From NCBI RefSeq assembly GCF_023370775.1, contig NZ_JAMCCQ010000002.1, positions 186,001 to 250,000 of the forward strand: DNA of 64,000 nt, in the 5' to 3' direction. The stretch's first letter is position 1. Every line of letters starts with the position of its first letter. The stretch comes from Marivita sp. GX14005 (lineage in GTDB: Bacteria; Pseudomonadota; Alphaproteobacteria; Rhodobacterales; Rhodobacteraceae). Made by a program: the position numbers and the translations under genes. Shown piece by piece: positions 17,198-26,248 of the stretch. The notes below the pieces were generated by a model that saw only the letters and a program-made list of their open reading frames with translations, did no database searches and had not been told where the DNA came from.

Positions 17198-19144
17198 TTA
17201 CAGCACGCCGGACGCCTTCAGCGCCGCCAGCTTTTCCTCGTTCAGCCACCAGAAATCCAACACGCCGAGCCCGTAGGGCGGCAGCTCGTCCGGGCGCTCG
17301 AAAATATCGTAATAGGCGACCCAGTATTCCGCCACATATCCCGCCGGCGCCATGATCCGCTCGTAGCGCAGCGCGCGGTCCAATGCCGTGAGCGCCGTGA
17401 TCTCTTCCTCGCGCGATCCGGCCGCCAGCGCCGCCTCGATGATCGCGTCCACCATCGGGCTGCGCAGCGCAGAGGGGTTCCACGACGACACTTCCGCCGT
17501 TTCCGAACCGAAGAGCTGTTTCAGGCCCGTTCCGACGGTCGCAAAGGTCTGGATGTTCGTGTAGATCAGATCGTAATCCTTATCGAGAAACCGCTGCTGG
17601 CCCTGCGCACTGTCCACGGCGTTGGCGTTCACCCGGATCCCCCAGTTGCGCAGCGTGTTCACATAGGTCTCGATCGTCGCCTTGCGCGTGTCGTCCCAGG
17701 TGGACAGCACGAGGAAATCCAGCACCATCTGTTCTCCGTCCGCGTTCACCAGACGGCCCTGATCGTCCACCGTCCAGCCCGCATCGGCGAGAATGCGCAG
17801 CGCCTTGCGCTTGTTGCGCCGGTCCACCGGGGTTGCGGGATCCGAGCTATGTGGCATCACCGCCGGTTCGGTCAGCATCTCGGCCGGCACCACATCGCCC
17901 AGCGATTGCAGAAACGCCAGCTCCGCCCCTTCCGGCACGCCCTGCGCCTGCCAATCCTGCCCCTGCGCGAAGGATTCGCGCTGCGATGTCAGATCGAATT
18001 GCAGCGATTCCCGCGTCCATTCGAAATTGAAGGCCAGCGCCAGAGCCTCGCGGATCTGCCGGTCATCGACCGGTTCGCGCAGCGTGTTGAAGATGATCCC
18101 CGCGTTGAGCGGCGCTGTCTGGTCGGGGATCTCTTCCGTTTTCGCCGCACCGCTGTCCAGCGCCGGAAAGTCGTAGCCCGTCGCCCAACGCTTGCTCGAT
18201 CCTTCGCTGCGGAAGGTATAGACCCCGGCCTTGAACGCCTCGAACTCGGCGGTGTCGTCGGCGAAATACTCGATCCGGATGCGGTCGAAATTATGCCGGC
18301 CCACATTGACCGGATGATCCCAGCCCCAGTAATTCGGATTCCGTTCGTAAACGACGTAGCGGTTGAACTCGTAATCACCCACCTGGTAAGGCCCTGACCC
18401 CATCGGCGACAGGACCGACGGCTCGTCGAGCCGCTCGCCGGTTTCCTTATACCATTCCTCCGACAGCACGGGCATCCCGCCCACCTGGCTGATGAGCGAC
18501 CGACGCGAGATACCATCCACGAAATCATAGCGCAGCGTCAGATCGTCGATCACTTCGACGCCCTTTATCCGCTCCTTGACCGACCGCGAGAAGGAGCGGA
18601 TGCCCTGTTCCAGAAAGAGGTTGAAGGTGAACGCCGCGTCCTGCGCCCTGAGCGGCGCGCCGTTGCGGAACACCACGTCGTCGCGCAGATGGAACACGCA
18701 CCATTCCTTGGATGCCGGATATTCGACCTCGCGCGCGATCAGGCAATACATCTCGGTCAGCGAATCCGCCGGAACGGGGGTGCCGAACACCTCCGTCGCG
18801 AATAACGATTCCCCGACCACGCCCGCGTTGGATTGCGGATTGCCCCGCCAGGCCCAGCGGTTGAACCCGTCAAACGTACCGCGCGCACTCAGCACGATCT
18901 CGCCGCCACGCGGCGCGTTCGGGTTCACATAGTTGAAATGCTCGAAATCCGGGGAGTACTGAAGATCGCCGAAGAAGGAATAACCATGCGCGCGGATGAT
19001 CTCGGTCTCGGCATTGCCCGATTGCGCGATCACGCGCGTTCCGAACCCGCCCGCTGCGGCGGACATCGCCGTCCCGCCCAGCAGCTGCAATGTCCTGCGG
19101 CGGTCGATCTCTGCCTCAAGGGGCAGGCGGGGGCGTGTGGGCAT
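17198..19144 (-). CDS. yejA: periplasmic peptide-binding protein YejA
   Basis: A 648-residue family 5 extracellular solute-binding protein, at the long end of the family as expected for YejA. The N-terminus has a twin-arginine-like signal ([23 protein letters not shown]), suggesting folded export. Binding-domain landmarks include [26 protein letters not shown] and [31 protein letters not shown]. YejA homologues bind oligopeptides, including peptide-nucleotide antibiotics such as microcin C and some defence peptides. First gene of yejABEF; a candidate sigma-70 promoter lies at 19193-19221. Confidence 0.93.
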   Translation of the reverse strand: MPTRPRLPLEAEIDRRRTLQLLGGTAMSAAAGGFGTRVIAQSGNAETEIIRAHGYSFFGDLQYSPDFEHFNYVNPNAPRGGEIVLSARGTFDGFNRWAWRGNPQSNAGVVGESLFATEVFGTPVPADSLTEMYCLIAREVEYPASKEWCVFHLRDDVVFRNGAPLRAQDAAFTFNLFLEQGIRSFSRSVKERIKGVEVIDDLTLRYDFVDGISRRSLISQVGGMPVLSEEWYKETGERLDEPSVLSPMGSGPYQVGDYEFNRYVVYERNPNYWGWDHPVNVGRHNFDRIRIEYFADDTAEFEAFKAGVYTFRSEGSSKRWATGYDFPALDSGAAKTEEIPDQTAPLNAGIIFNTLREPVDDRQIREALALAFNFEWTRESLQFDLTSQRESFAQGQDWQAQGVPEGAELAFLQSLGDVVPAEMLTEPAVMPHSSDPATPVDRRNKRKALRILADAGWTVDDQGRLVNADGEQMVLDFLVLSTWDDTRKATIETYVNTLRNWGIRVNANAVDSAQGQQRFLDKDYDLIYTNIQTFATVGTGLKQLFGSETAEVSSWNPSALRSPMVDAIIEAALAAGSREEEITALTALDRALRYERIMAPAGYVAEYWVAYYDIFERPDELPPYGLGVLDFWWLNEEKLAALKASGVL

Positions 19145-19192
19145 CTGGAACTCTCCTCTCCTCGCGGCAGGGCGGCCTGCCTCTGGAGCCTA

Positions 19193-19221
19193 AGCTAAAA
19201 AGCGTTGCTTGGCATGTTCAA
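19193..19221 (-). promoter_or_regulatory. candidate sigma-70 promoter of yejABEF
   Basis: On the minus strand TTGAAC (19216-19221) and TTAGCT (19193-19198) are separated by 17 bp and lie 48 bp upstream of yejA. The -35 is good and the -10 moderate. No other match is as good in the yejA-to-cytochrome gap. Confidence 0.4.
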
Positions 19222-19272
19222 GTTGAGAATACGTGAAGATGCGTGAAACGGTGCGCTTCGACAGAAATGTGA

Positions 19273-19301
19273 AAAGCCGCCATCCCGGGGATAGCGGCTT
19301 T
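19273..19301 (-). terminator. intrinsic terminator of the cytochrome c gene
   Basis: Perfect 8-bp stem AAAGCCGC/GCGGCTTT with a 13-nt loop. On the minus strand it is followed by a TTTT run, 24 bp after the cytochrome gene stop, and it ends before the yejA promoter. Confidence 0.75.
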
Positions 19302-19324
19302 AGAACACTCCGTCAGGCCCGATC

Positions 19325-19843
19325 TCAGTCCGCGAACGTGGCCAGATAGGCGATCAGGTTGACGCGGTCTTCCGATTTATTGAGCCCGGCAAAGCCCATC
19401 GACGTGCCCGGCGCATAGCCGCGCGGATCTTCGAGGAAACCGTAAAGATGCTCGGGCGTCCAGACATCGACAACCTCTTCGAGCGCGCCGGAATAGTTGA
19501 ACCCCTCGGCAGTATCCACAGGACGCCCGACCACGCCATAAAGATACGGCCCCGCTGCATTGGCACCCGCTTCGAGCTTGTGGCAGGCCCGGCACTTGCC
19601 GAAGACCTTTTCGCCCTTGCTCGCATCCGCGGCGGCAAACAACGTTTCGAAATCAGCAGCGCCTTCCTCTTCAGCGACCTCTTCCTCGCCCTCGCCGGTA
19701 TCGATCACATAGACCGCGACTTCCTCGCCATGCGCGCCACCCACATGATAAAGCGTCTCCGCCGCCCAGTTGCCCAGAAGAAAAACCAGCAATGCACCGC
19801 AAAGCGCGCCAACGGTTTTCGTTAAGGTCATCGTGTCAAACAT
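19325..19843 (-). CDS. cycM: membrane-anchored cytochrome c (CycM/cytochrome c552-like)
   Basis: A 172-residue protein with an uncleaved N-terminal anchor (about residues 9-28, VGALCGALLVFLLGNWAAET), an acidic linker (GEGEEEVAEEEG), then a class I cytochrome c domain with haem site CRACH and methionine ligand in GTSMGF. It resembles the cytochrome c-y/CycM type that carries electrons from the bc1 complex to a terminal oxidase while tethered to the membrane. ATG 19843 is preferred to the frame start at 19960, which would add 39 polar residues before the anchor. Divergent from pheA, with its own terminator. Confidence 0.88.
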   Translation of the reverse strand: MFDTMTLTKTVGALCGALLVFLLGNWAAETLYHVGGAHGEEVAVYVIDTGEGEEEVAEEEGAADFETLFAAADASKGEKVFGKCRACHKLEAGANAAGPYLYGVVGRPVDTAEGFNYSGALEEVVDVWTPEHLYGFLEDPRGYAPGTSMGFAGLNKSEDRVNLIAYLATFAD

Positions 19844-19887
19844 CTTGTGGGTATCCGTCCGCTGATTTCGAGTGCGTATGGCGCGGG

Positions 19888-19916
19888 TATCTATTGCGTC
19901 CCTCCGCGCAAGGCAA
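19888..19916 (-). promoter_or_regulatory. candidate promoter of the cytochrome c gene
   Basis: Minus strand TTGCCT (19911-19916), 17-bp spacer, TAGATA (19888-19893), 44 bp upstream of the start codon in the cycM-pheA divergent region. A weaker plus-strand pair, TTGCGT (19894) and GATAAA (19917), could serve pheA, so the two promoters would overlap. Confidence 0.42.
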
Positions 19917-19958
19917 GATAAAGAAACCGCGACGAAACGCCCGCCTGCCGGAGACTCC

Positions 19959-20792
19959 ATGCCCGAAACAATCGCCTTTCAGGGCGAGCTTGGTGCCTAT
20001 TCGCACGAAGCCTGCCTCAACGCCCGCCCGGACATGGAGCCGCTGCCCTGCCGCACCTTCGAGGATGTCATCGACGCCGTGCGCTCGGAAAAGGCCGATC
20101 TTGCGATGCTCCCGGTGGAAAACACGATCTATGGCCGCGTTGCCGACATTCACCGCCTGTTGCCCAATAGCGGGCTGAAGATCGTCGATGAGGCTTTCGT
20201 GCGGGTGCATATCAACCTGCTCGCCGTGCCCGGCGCGCAATTGTCCGACATCACCGAAGCACATTCGCATGTTGTGCTTTTGCCGCAATGCGCCAAATTC
20301 CTTGCCGCTCACGGCATTCGCGGCCGCGTCAACGCCGACAACGCCCGCGCCGCCCGCGAAGTGGCCGAACGCGGCGAAAAACACGCCGCTGCGCTGGCCA
20401 GCGAACTGGCAGGAGAAATCCACGGCCTGAAGGTGCTCGCCCGCCATATCGAGGATACCGACAGCAACACCACCCGCTTCCTGCTGATGGCCCGCGAGGG
20501 CGACAACACCCGCCGGGGCGAGCACGGCATGATGACCACCTTCGTCTTCCAGGTCCGCAATATCCCCGCCGCGCTCTACAAGGGGATGGGCGGTTTCGCC
20601 ACCAACGGCGTGAACATGACCAAGCTGGAATCCTACATGGTCGATGGCTCCTTCACCGCAACACAGTTCTACGCCGATATCGAAGGCCACCCCGACGATG
20701 CCCCCGTCGCCCGCGCGCTCGAAGAGCTGGATTACTTTACCGACATGCTGAACATCCTCGGCACCTACCCCCGCGATCCCCGCCGGGACTGA
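19959..20792 (+). CDS. pheA: prephenate dehydratase (monofunctional, ACT domain)
   Basis: Converts prephenate to phenylpyruvate in phenylalanine synthesis. The 277-residue product starts with the dehydratase fold (IAFQGELGAYSHEAC), carries the TRF motif in SNTTRFLLM, and ends with an ACT domain (about residues 195-270, including LESYMVDGSFTATQFYADIEG) through which phenylalanine normally inhibits. There is no chorismate-mutase domain. ATG 19959 is chosen because the 29 residues upstream are Arg-rich and unlike the family. It is divergent from cycM. The duplicated palindrome element follows 17 bp after the stop. Confidence 0.94.
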   Translation: MPETIAFQGELGAYSHEACLNARPDMEPLPCRTFEDVIDAVRSEKADLAMLPVENTIYGRVADIHRLLPNSGLKIVDEAFVRVHINLLAVPGAQLSDITEAHSHVVLLPQCAKFLAAHGIRGRVNADNARAAREVAERGEKHAAALASELAGEIHGLKVLARHIEDTDSNTTRFLLMAREGDNTRRGEHGMMTTFVFQVRNIPAALYKGMGGFATNGVNMTKLESYMVDGSFTATQFYADIEGHPDDAPVARALEELDYFTDMLNILGTYPRDPRRD

Positions 20793-20808
20793 CCCGGCGT
20801 TTCACACC

Positions 20809-20909
20809 CGACCGCGTGAAAGCGTTCGCGGTTTTCGGTCAACCGAAAGCCCCGCAGAACCGCACCCGAACGCGTCAACGCGTTCGTGGCTTTCGATCGA
20901 TCGAAAGCC
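20809..20909. repeat. duplicated double-palindrome element after pheA
   Basis: Two 43-bp copies (20809-20851 and 20867-20909, period 58 bp), each holding two adjacent dyads. In copy 2 both are perfect: CGAACGCGT/ACGCGTTCG with a 2-nt centre (20867-20886), then GGCTTTCGATC/GATCGAAAGCC with none (20888-20909). Copy 1 keeps the plan with two mismatches in the first dyad and one in the second. It lies between convergent pheA and the DUF3253 gene and overlaps the end of the latter. Confidence 0.75.
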
Positions 20910-21147
20910 GGCCTTCGTCCAGCCCGAGCCGGATTGGCCCGCTGGCCCTGCCGGCATCCACCGGCGCGCCTTTCTGTGTCGCGACAAGCGGCAGCCCGCG
21001 GGCCACGCGCCTCACCTCCGGCATCAAGGCACGCCAATCCTCCGCCAGCCGCCGCGCCGCTTCGGAGGGGCAGAACGTCTTGTCCGGCCCCCGCTGCCGC
21101 GCGAGGGCCATCAACACATCCGCGATCTCGCTATCCGAGGGCCGCAT
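20875..21147 (-). CDS. DUF3253 small protein
   Basis: Ninety residues. The segment EIADVLMALARQRGPDKTFCPSEAARRLAEDWRALMPEVRRVARGL is a DUF3253 domain, a small winged-helix-like fold of unknown function. ATG 21147 overlaps the 3' end of ileS by 17 bp, so translation may be coupled. The last dozen residues (EGRLSIDRKPRTR) are encoded by copy 2 of the palindrome element, suggesting that insertion of the repeat rewrote the natural C-terminus. Confidence 0.7.
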   Translation of the reverse strand: MRPSDSEIADVLMALARQRGPDKTFCPSEAARRLAEDWRALMPEVRRVARGLPLVATQKGAPVDAGRASGPIRLGLDEGRLSIDRKPRTR

Positions 21148-24121
21148 CACAGCGCGCACAGGTGCCGGGATGCTCGTGCGTGCCGACATCGGGCAGGATC
21201 TTCCAGCAGCGCTGGCATTTCTGCCCCTCGGCCTTCTCGAAGACGACGCCGATCCCATCGACTTCCGGCATGCGAAACGCCTCGGCAGGGGAGGGATCGC
21301 CGGTCAGATGGATCGCCGAAGTGATGCACAGATCGTCGAAATTCACCGATTTGAGCGCCTCCAGCGTTTCTGCATCGCGCACATGCACCACCGGCGCGGC
21401 CTCCAGCGACGCGCCGATCACCTTGTCCGTCCGCTGCACTTCCAGCGCCGCCGTCACCACACGCCGCGCGCGCCGGATCCTGGCCCATTTCTCCGCCAGC
21501 GCATCGTCGCGCCAGTCCCCCGGCGTTTCGGGAATGTCTTGCAAATGCACCGAGGATTCCTCTCCGGGGAAACGGTCGAGCCACACATCTTCCATCGTGA
21601 ACACCAGAACCGGCGCGAGCCACGTCGTCAGCCGGTGGAACAGCAAGTCCATCACCGTCCGCGCCGCGCGCCGCCGCGCCGTATCGCCATCGCAATAAAG
21701 CGCATCCTTGCGCACGTCGAAATAGAAGGCCGAAAGCTCCACCGTGCAGAAGTTGAACAGTTGCTGGAACACGCCCTGGAAATCATAGGCGTCATAGCCC
21801 TTGCGCACGACCTCATCGAGCTCCGCCAGACGGTGCAGCACATAGCGCTCCAGCTCCGGCATCTCCGCCGGCGCAACCCGGTCGCTCTCCTCGAAATGGC
21901 TGAGCGCCCCCAGCATGAAGCGCATCGTGTTGCGCAAGCGCCGGTAGCTGTCGGCGACGCCCTTGAGGATCTCCGGCCCAATGCGCTGGTCATTGGTGAA
22001 ATCGACCTGCGCCACCCAGAGCCGCAGCACGTCGGCGCCGTATTGTCTGACCACCTCCTCGGGCACGATGGTGTTGCCCAGGGACTTGGACATCTTGTTG
22101 CCCTTCTGGTCGAGCGTGAAGCCATGCGTCAGCACGCCCCGGTAAGGCGCCCGGCCCATCGTGCCGCAGGCTTGCAGCATCGAGGAGTGAAACCACCCGC
22201 GATGCTGGTCCGTCCCTTCGAGATAGAGATCGGCCAGACCGTCCTCCGAGCCGTCCTCGCGGTCGCGCAAAACGAAGGCATGGGTCGAGCCGGAATCGAA
22301 CCACACGTCCAGAATGTCGAACACCTGTTCCCACTCGCCGGGATCGTAGTCGTTGCCGAGGAACCGCTCTTTCGCGCCGTCCTTATACCAGGCATCCGCG
22401 CCCTCGACTTCGAACGCCTCCAGGATACGCGCGTTCACCGCCTCGTCCTGCAGCAGATAGCCCTCATCGGTGGGCTTTGCGCCCTTCTTCACGAAACAGG
22501 TCAGCGGCACGCCCCAAGCGCGCTGGCGCGAAAGCACCCAATCGGGCCGTGCCTCGATCATCGAATAGAGCCGGTTGCGCCCGGTCGGCGGCGTCCATTT
22601 GACCAGCTGGTCGATCGATTTCAGTGCCCGCTCGCGGATCGTGGTGCCGTAGGTGTCCTTCCCGTCGCCGACCGGCTTGTCGATGGCGGCGAACCATTGC
22701 GGCGTGTTGCGGAAGATCACCGGCGCCTTGGAGCGCCAGCTATGCGGGTAGCTGTGCTTGATCTTGCCGCGCGCCAGCAGGCCGCCCACCTCGACCAGCT
22801 TGTCGATCACCGCCTTGTTGGCATCGCCCTCCTTGCCGTTCGGCTTGAGGATGCGCGTGCCGCCGAAAAGCGGCAGGTCGGGGCGGAAGCTGCCATCGTC
22901 CATGACGTTATAGGTGATGACCTCGCCCAGCATGCCCAGATCGCGGTAAAGCTCGTATTCATCCATCCCGTGGCTCGGCGCACAATGCACGAAACCCGTG
23001 CCTTCCTCGTCGGTCACGAAATCGGCGGCCCGGAAATCGCGCGGCGCATCCCATTCGCCCTGCGCGCCTTCGGCCCCCTTGAGCGGATGGGAGATCGTCA
23101 TGCCGTCCATCTGCGCCGGTGTCACGCTGCGGACGCGGCGCCACTGATCCTCGGACAGCCGCGCGCGCGTCAGCGTCTGCGCCGCCAGCTTGTCGGCCAG
23201 GATGAAACGATCCCCGACCTCGGCCCAACTTTCCTCCGGCGTGCCGGTCACTTCGTAAAGCCCGTAATCGAAATCCGCGCCGTAAACGACCGCCTTGTTC
23301 GACGGGATCGTCCAGGGGGTCGTCGTCCAGATCACCACATAAGCGCCCGTCAGGTCATCATGCGCTTGCGCGATCTCGGCCATCACGGCCTCGCGGTCTG
23401 CATCGGTGGCTTCCTCATCGGAAAGCTCCACATCCGGCAGATCGAAGCTTTCGACACGGAATTTCACCCAGATGGTGAAGCTTTCCTTGTCGTGGTACTC
23501 CACTTCCGCCTCGGCCAGCGCGGTTTCCTCGACGGGCGACCACATCACCGGCTTGGAGCCCTGATAGAGCGTGCCGTTCATCAGGAATTTCTGGAACTCT
23601 TCGGCGATGATCCGCTCCGCGCGGTAGTCCATCGTGAGATAGGGATTGTCCCACTTTCCGGTGATCCCGAGCCGCTTGAACTCATCGCGCTGCACGTCGA
23701 TCCAGCCATCGGCGAAATCGCGGCATTCCTGCCGGAACTCGATGACGTCCACATCGTCCTTGTTCTTGCCCCTGGCGCGGTATTTCTCCTCGATTTTCCA
23801 TTCGATGGGTAGCCCGTGGCAATCCCAGCCGGGGATATAGCGTGCGTCGCGGCCCATCATCTGCTGGGAGCGCACCACCATGTCCTTGAGGATCTTGTTG
23901 AGCGCGTGGCCGATATGCAGATGCCCGTTGGCATAGGGCGGGCCATCATGCAGGGTGAAGGGCTTTCTGCCGTTGGCCTTGTCGCGCAGGCGTTCGTAGA
24001 TCCCGATCTTCTCCCATTTCTCCAGCCATTCCGGCTCGCGCTTGGGCAATCCCGCGCGCATCGGAAAATCGGTTTTTGGCAGGTTCAGCGTGTCTTTGTA
24101 GTCAGGGCTTTCGGCGCTCAT
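21131..24121 (-). CDS. ileS: isoleucyl-tRNA synthetase
   Basis: Class I aminoacyl-tRNA synthetase of 996 residues that charges tRNA-Ile and edits valine. The HIGH motif is in NGHLHIGHALNK and KMSKS in KGNKMSKSLGN. The C-terminal zinc finger is present: CQRCWKILPDVGTHEHPGTCARC. The length is slightly above the E. coli enzyme because of an acidic insert (LSDEEATDADREAVMAEIA). Its upstream region holds the 24.3-kb copy of the dispersed hairpin element. The 1174-codon plus-strand open frame across it is a shadow. Confidence 0.97.
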   Translation of the reverse strand: MSAESPDYKDTLNLPKTDFPMRAGLPKREPEWLEKWEKIGIYERLRDKANGRKPFTLHDGPPYANGHLHIGHALNKILKDMVVRSQQMMGRDARYIPGWDCHGLPIEWKIEEKYRARGKNKDDVDVIEFRQECRDFADGWIDVQRDEFKRLGITGKWDNPYLTMDYRAERIIAEEFQKFLMNGTLYQGSKPVMWSPVEETALAEAEVEYHDKESFTIWVKFRVESFDLPDVELSDEEATDADREAVMAEIAQAHDDLTGAYVVIWTTTPWTIPSNKAVVYGADFDYGLYEVTGTPEESWAEVGDRFILADKLAAQTLTRARLSEDQWRRVRSVTPAQMDGMTISHPLKGAEGAQGEWDAPRDFRAADFVTDEEGTGFVHCAPSHGMDEYELYRDLGMLGEVITYNVMDDGSFRPDLPLFGGTRILKPNGKEGDANKAVIDKLVEVGGLLARGKIKHSYPHSWRSKAPVIFRNTPQWFAAIDKPVGDGKDTYGTTIRERALKSIDQLVKWTPPTGRNRLYSMIEARPDWVLSRQRAWGVPLTCFVKKGAKPTDEGYLLQDEAVNARILEAFEVEGADAWYKDGAKERFLGNDYDPGEWEQVFDILDVWFDSGSTHAFVLRDREDGSEDGLADLYLEGTDQHRGWFHSSMLQACGTMGRAPYRGVLTHGFTLDQKGNKMSKSLGNTIVPEEVVRQYGADVLRLWVAQVDFTNDQRIGPEILKGVADSYRRLRNTMRFMLGALSHFEESDRVAPAEMPELERYVLHRLAELDEVVRKGYDAYDFQGVFQQLFNFCTVELSAFYFDVRKDALYCDGDTARRRAARTVMDLLFHRLTTWLAPVLVFTMEDVWLDRFPGEESSVHLQDIPETPGDWRDDALAEKWARIRRARRVVTAALEVQRTDKVIGASLEAAPVVHVRDAETLEALKSVNFDDLCITSAIHLTGDPSPAEAFRMPEVDGIGVVFEKAEGQKCQRCWKILPDVGTHEHPGTCARCDAALG

Positions 24122-24301
24122 GTCAGGCGGTCCCGTATGATCTTGATCTGGATATGAAAGGGTCGGCGCGATTATCCATACGCCTTGTCCCGGCGGCTCG
24201 TGAGATCAGAGCGCCGGGCCCGTAATTCGGAAGATGAACGCGGGCCTCGTTGTCATGGCGGCGTTATAGGTCGGCGGTTTCGCGGCGTCCAGACGGTGTT
24301 T

Positions 24302-24410
24302 CCCATCGCTTGCGCGATGGGACCGCTTGGGGGGCCAGCCCCCCAAGCCGCCGATTCATTGGGGGGCCAGCCCCCCAAGCCCCCCGGGATATTTCAGGCA
24401 AGAAGAAAGG
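24302..24410. repeat. composite hairpin plus dispersed motif, copy C
   Basis: Hairpin CCCATCGC/GCGATGGG (24302-24321) is followed by two nearly identical GC hairpins, CTTGGGGGG-CCAG-CCCCCCAAG (24326-24347) and TTGGGGGG-CCAG-CCCCCCAA (24359-24378), then GGGATATTTCAGGCAAGAAGAAAGG (split here as GGGATATTTC + AGGCAAGAAG + AAAGG). The motif end touches the VIT gene stop. The overall order matches the 29.0-kb copy. It lies in the ileS upstream region and may terminate VIT transcription. Confidence 0.7.
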
Positions 24411-24411
24411 A

Positions 24412-25134
24412 TCAGAGGTTGAAAAGCGTACCGACCGCATAGGCAATCCCCGCGGCGGTGCCGCCGATGGCGAGCGTCTCCAGCCCCGAGCGCCACCAGG
24501 GTGCCAGCGACCATTTCGCCTTGTAGGCGCCGATGCCGAAGAAGGTGGCCAGCGTGGCGATGGTCGAAAGGGTGAAGGCGTTCGGCAGGCCGAAGAGGAA
24601 GGGCAGAAGGGGGATCAGCCCGGCGCCGAGAAAGGCTGCGAAGGTTGCCCAGGCTGCCTTGAGCGGATGCGGGTCGACCGACGCGAGCCCGTATTCGCCT
24701 TCGAGCATGAGCGCGATCCATTGCTCCTCGTTGCGGGTGATCTGCTCGACCGCGCTGTCCAGCGCATCGCCGGTCAGACCCTTGAGCCGCAGGATTTCGC
24801 GCAGCTCGCGGCGCTCGCCTTCGGGGTGCAGACGGATGTGGCGCTGTTCGATCTTGCGCAGGCGTTTGGCGTCATCGAGTTCCGCCTTGGTGCCCGAGTA
24901 GTTCCCCGCCGCCATCGAGAAGCCGTCAGCGAGCACATTCGCGACGCCGAGCGCGATGATCACCCAGGTCGAAAGCCCGGCCCCCGCGACGCCTGCGACG
25001 ATGGCGAAGGTGGTGACCGATCCGTCGATCCCGCCATAGACGATGTCGCGCAGGTAGCCGCGCCCGGCGGGCTGCCCGATTCTCGTTTCGATCTCGGCTT
25101 GCGAATGACCGTGTTCGCTGGCGTGAGTCTCCAT
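24412..25134 (-). CDS. VIT1/CCC1-family iron/manganese transporter
   Basis: A 240-residue integral membrane protein. The N-terminus DIVYGGIDGSVTTFAIVAGVAGAGL and VLADGFSMAAGNYSGTKAE are VIT/CCC1 signatures; a helical acidic cytoplasmic region with LHPEGERRELREILRLKGL matches the metal-binding insert of the family; then come three more transmembrane helices (about 163-236). Members move Fe2+ or Mn2+ out of the cytosol. There is no clear Shine-Dalgarno before ATG 25134. The upstream region carries an FNR-like site and an inverted repeat at 25170-25206. Confidence 0.87.
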   Translation of the reverse strand: METHASEHGHSQAEIETRIGQPAGRGYLRDIVYGGIDGSVTTFAIVAGVAGAGLSTWVIIALGVANVLADGFSMAAGNYSGTKAELDDAKRLRKIEQRHIRLHPEGERRELREILRLKGLTGDALDSAVEQITRNEEQWIALMLEGEYGLASVDPHPLKAAWATFAAFLGAGLIPLLPFLFGLPNAFTLSTIATLATFFGIGAYKAKWSLAPWWRSGLETLAIGGTAAGIAYAVGTLFNL

Positions 25135-25169
25135 GACGGGAAATTTTGCAAAGCTTTGGCTGCGGCGCT

Positions 25170-25206
25170 TTGCTCCAGATCAAATGTCTGTACGGAGTTT
25201 CCGTAC
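25170..25206 (-). promoter_or_regulatory. candidate operator region of the VIT transporter gene
   Basis: Two overlapping-scale signals lie 36-72 bp upstream of the VIT start. TTGCTCCAGATCAA (25170-25183) reads TTGAT-CTGG-AGCAA on the minus strand, one base off the FNR consensus. GTACGGA-GTT-TCCGTAC (25190-25206) is a perfect 7-bp inverted repeat of operator size. Which regulator binds is unknown. Confidence 0.4.
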
Positions 25207-25237
25207 GGCGCGCGGGGACGGGCTGTACGGCTGCGCC

Positions 25238-26248
25238 TCAGTCGCCGCCCTTGCCCGGGACCAGCCCGCCGAGCGCCGATTTGATGATCGAGCGCACCGA
25301 GGGCCGTTTCGTGCCGGTGAAGGGAAGCGGACGGCAGACCTCGATCGCGGCCACCCCGACCCGCGCGGTCAGCGCGCCGTTGACCAGCCCTTCGCCGAAG
25401 CGGCGTGACAGGCGGCTGAGGATGCTGCCGCCGAGGATCGGCTCGATCAGATCGTCCCCGACCGCCACCGCGCCCGTCGCGACGAGATGCGACAGCACAG
25501 CGCGGGTCAGCCGCCAGCTGCCCAAAGTGCCTGATCTTCCGCCATAAATTTCCGCGATGCGGCGGATCATGCGCAGGTTCGAGCCGAGCGCGGCCGCGAC
25601 ATCGGCCAGCGCAAGCGGCACTAGGGCCGTCACCGTTGCGACCTGACGCGCGGCGGCCTCGACCTCGCGCCGTGCGGCCTTGTCGAGCGGGGCGAGAAGA
25701 TCGGACTCCGCCAGGGCGAGCAGGGCAGCGGCGTCGAACATATCGCCTTCCCGTTCGGCCAGCCGTTCGCGCCCCCAGCGCGTGTCGTCCCGCGCAGCGT
25801 AAAGCGCCGTCAGGTCGGCGGTGACCTTGCGCGCGCTGCTCAGATCGTCGGCCAGCAGAGCCGCATCGGCGGCATGCTGGATCCTGTCGATCCGGGTGAG
25901 CCGTGCGAAGGCGGATAACTCCTTGATAACGATTAGTAATACAACCAGAAGAAACAGCCCGAAAAGGGCTGCCACGGCAAAGCCGAGATAGGGGGTGCGG
26001 TTGACGAGATCGGTCACGAAGCCCCATGCGGCAACGGAGATGACCGTTGTGAGCAGCGCCGCCAACAACCCCCAGAACCATCGCGCAAGCCGCGAGACGG
26101 GACGTGCGGCGAGGGCGGCAGCGGTGGTCATCGCTTTGCCCTGCGGGATCGGATCGCCAATGTCGGGCACGGGCGGGGCTTCGGACGGAGTGGCGCTGTG
26201 CGTCTCGTTCTCGAGATCGAAAAGAACCGGCCCTTTGGCTTTGGTCAT
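25238..26248 (-). CDS. ycjF: YcjF-like DUF697/TIGR01620 membrane protein
   Basis: A 336-residue protein with a Pro/Glu-rich N-terminus, two transmembrane helices (about 58-82 and 92-112) and a C-terminal DUF697-type region (LVPLALADVAAALGSNLRMIRRIAEIYGGRSG). It corresponds to E. coli YcjF, encoded beside the GTPase-like YcjX in the phage-shock (PspF) regulon. ATG 26248 overlaps the GNAT stop as ATGA, which is why I prefer it to ATG 26266. The role is unknown; an envelope-stress link is inferred from the E. coli setting. Confidence 0.82.
   Translation of the reverse strand: MTKAKGPVLFDLENETHSATPSEAPPVPDIGDPIPQGKAMTTAAALAARPVSRLARWFWGLLAALLTTVISVAAWGFVTDLVNRTPYLGFAVAALFGLFLLVVLLIVIKELSAFARLTRIDRIQHAADAALLADDLSSARKVTADLTALYAARDDTRWGRERLAEREGDMFDAAALLALAESDLLAPLDKAARREVEAAARQVATVTALVPLALADVAAALGSNLRMIRRIAEIYGGRSGTLGSWRLTRAVLSHLVATGAVAVGDDLIEPILGGSILSRLSRRFGEGLVNGALTARVGVAAIEVCRPLPFTGTKRPSVRSIIKSALGGLVPGKGGD

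Noticed and set aside
20288-23812. 1174-codon plus-strand open frame
   Set aside because: It lies opposite ileS, whose motifs (HIGH, KMSKS, zinc finger) are clear; the frame is Arg/His-rich and carries no recognisable domain, as expected of a GC-rich antisense shadow.
24326-24381. CRISPR-like repeats
   Set aside because: Only two hairpin copies, GC palindromes without regular unique spacers and no cas genes; better explained as part of the dispersed hairpin element.
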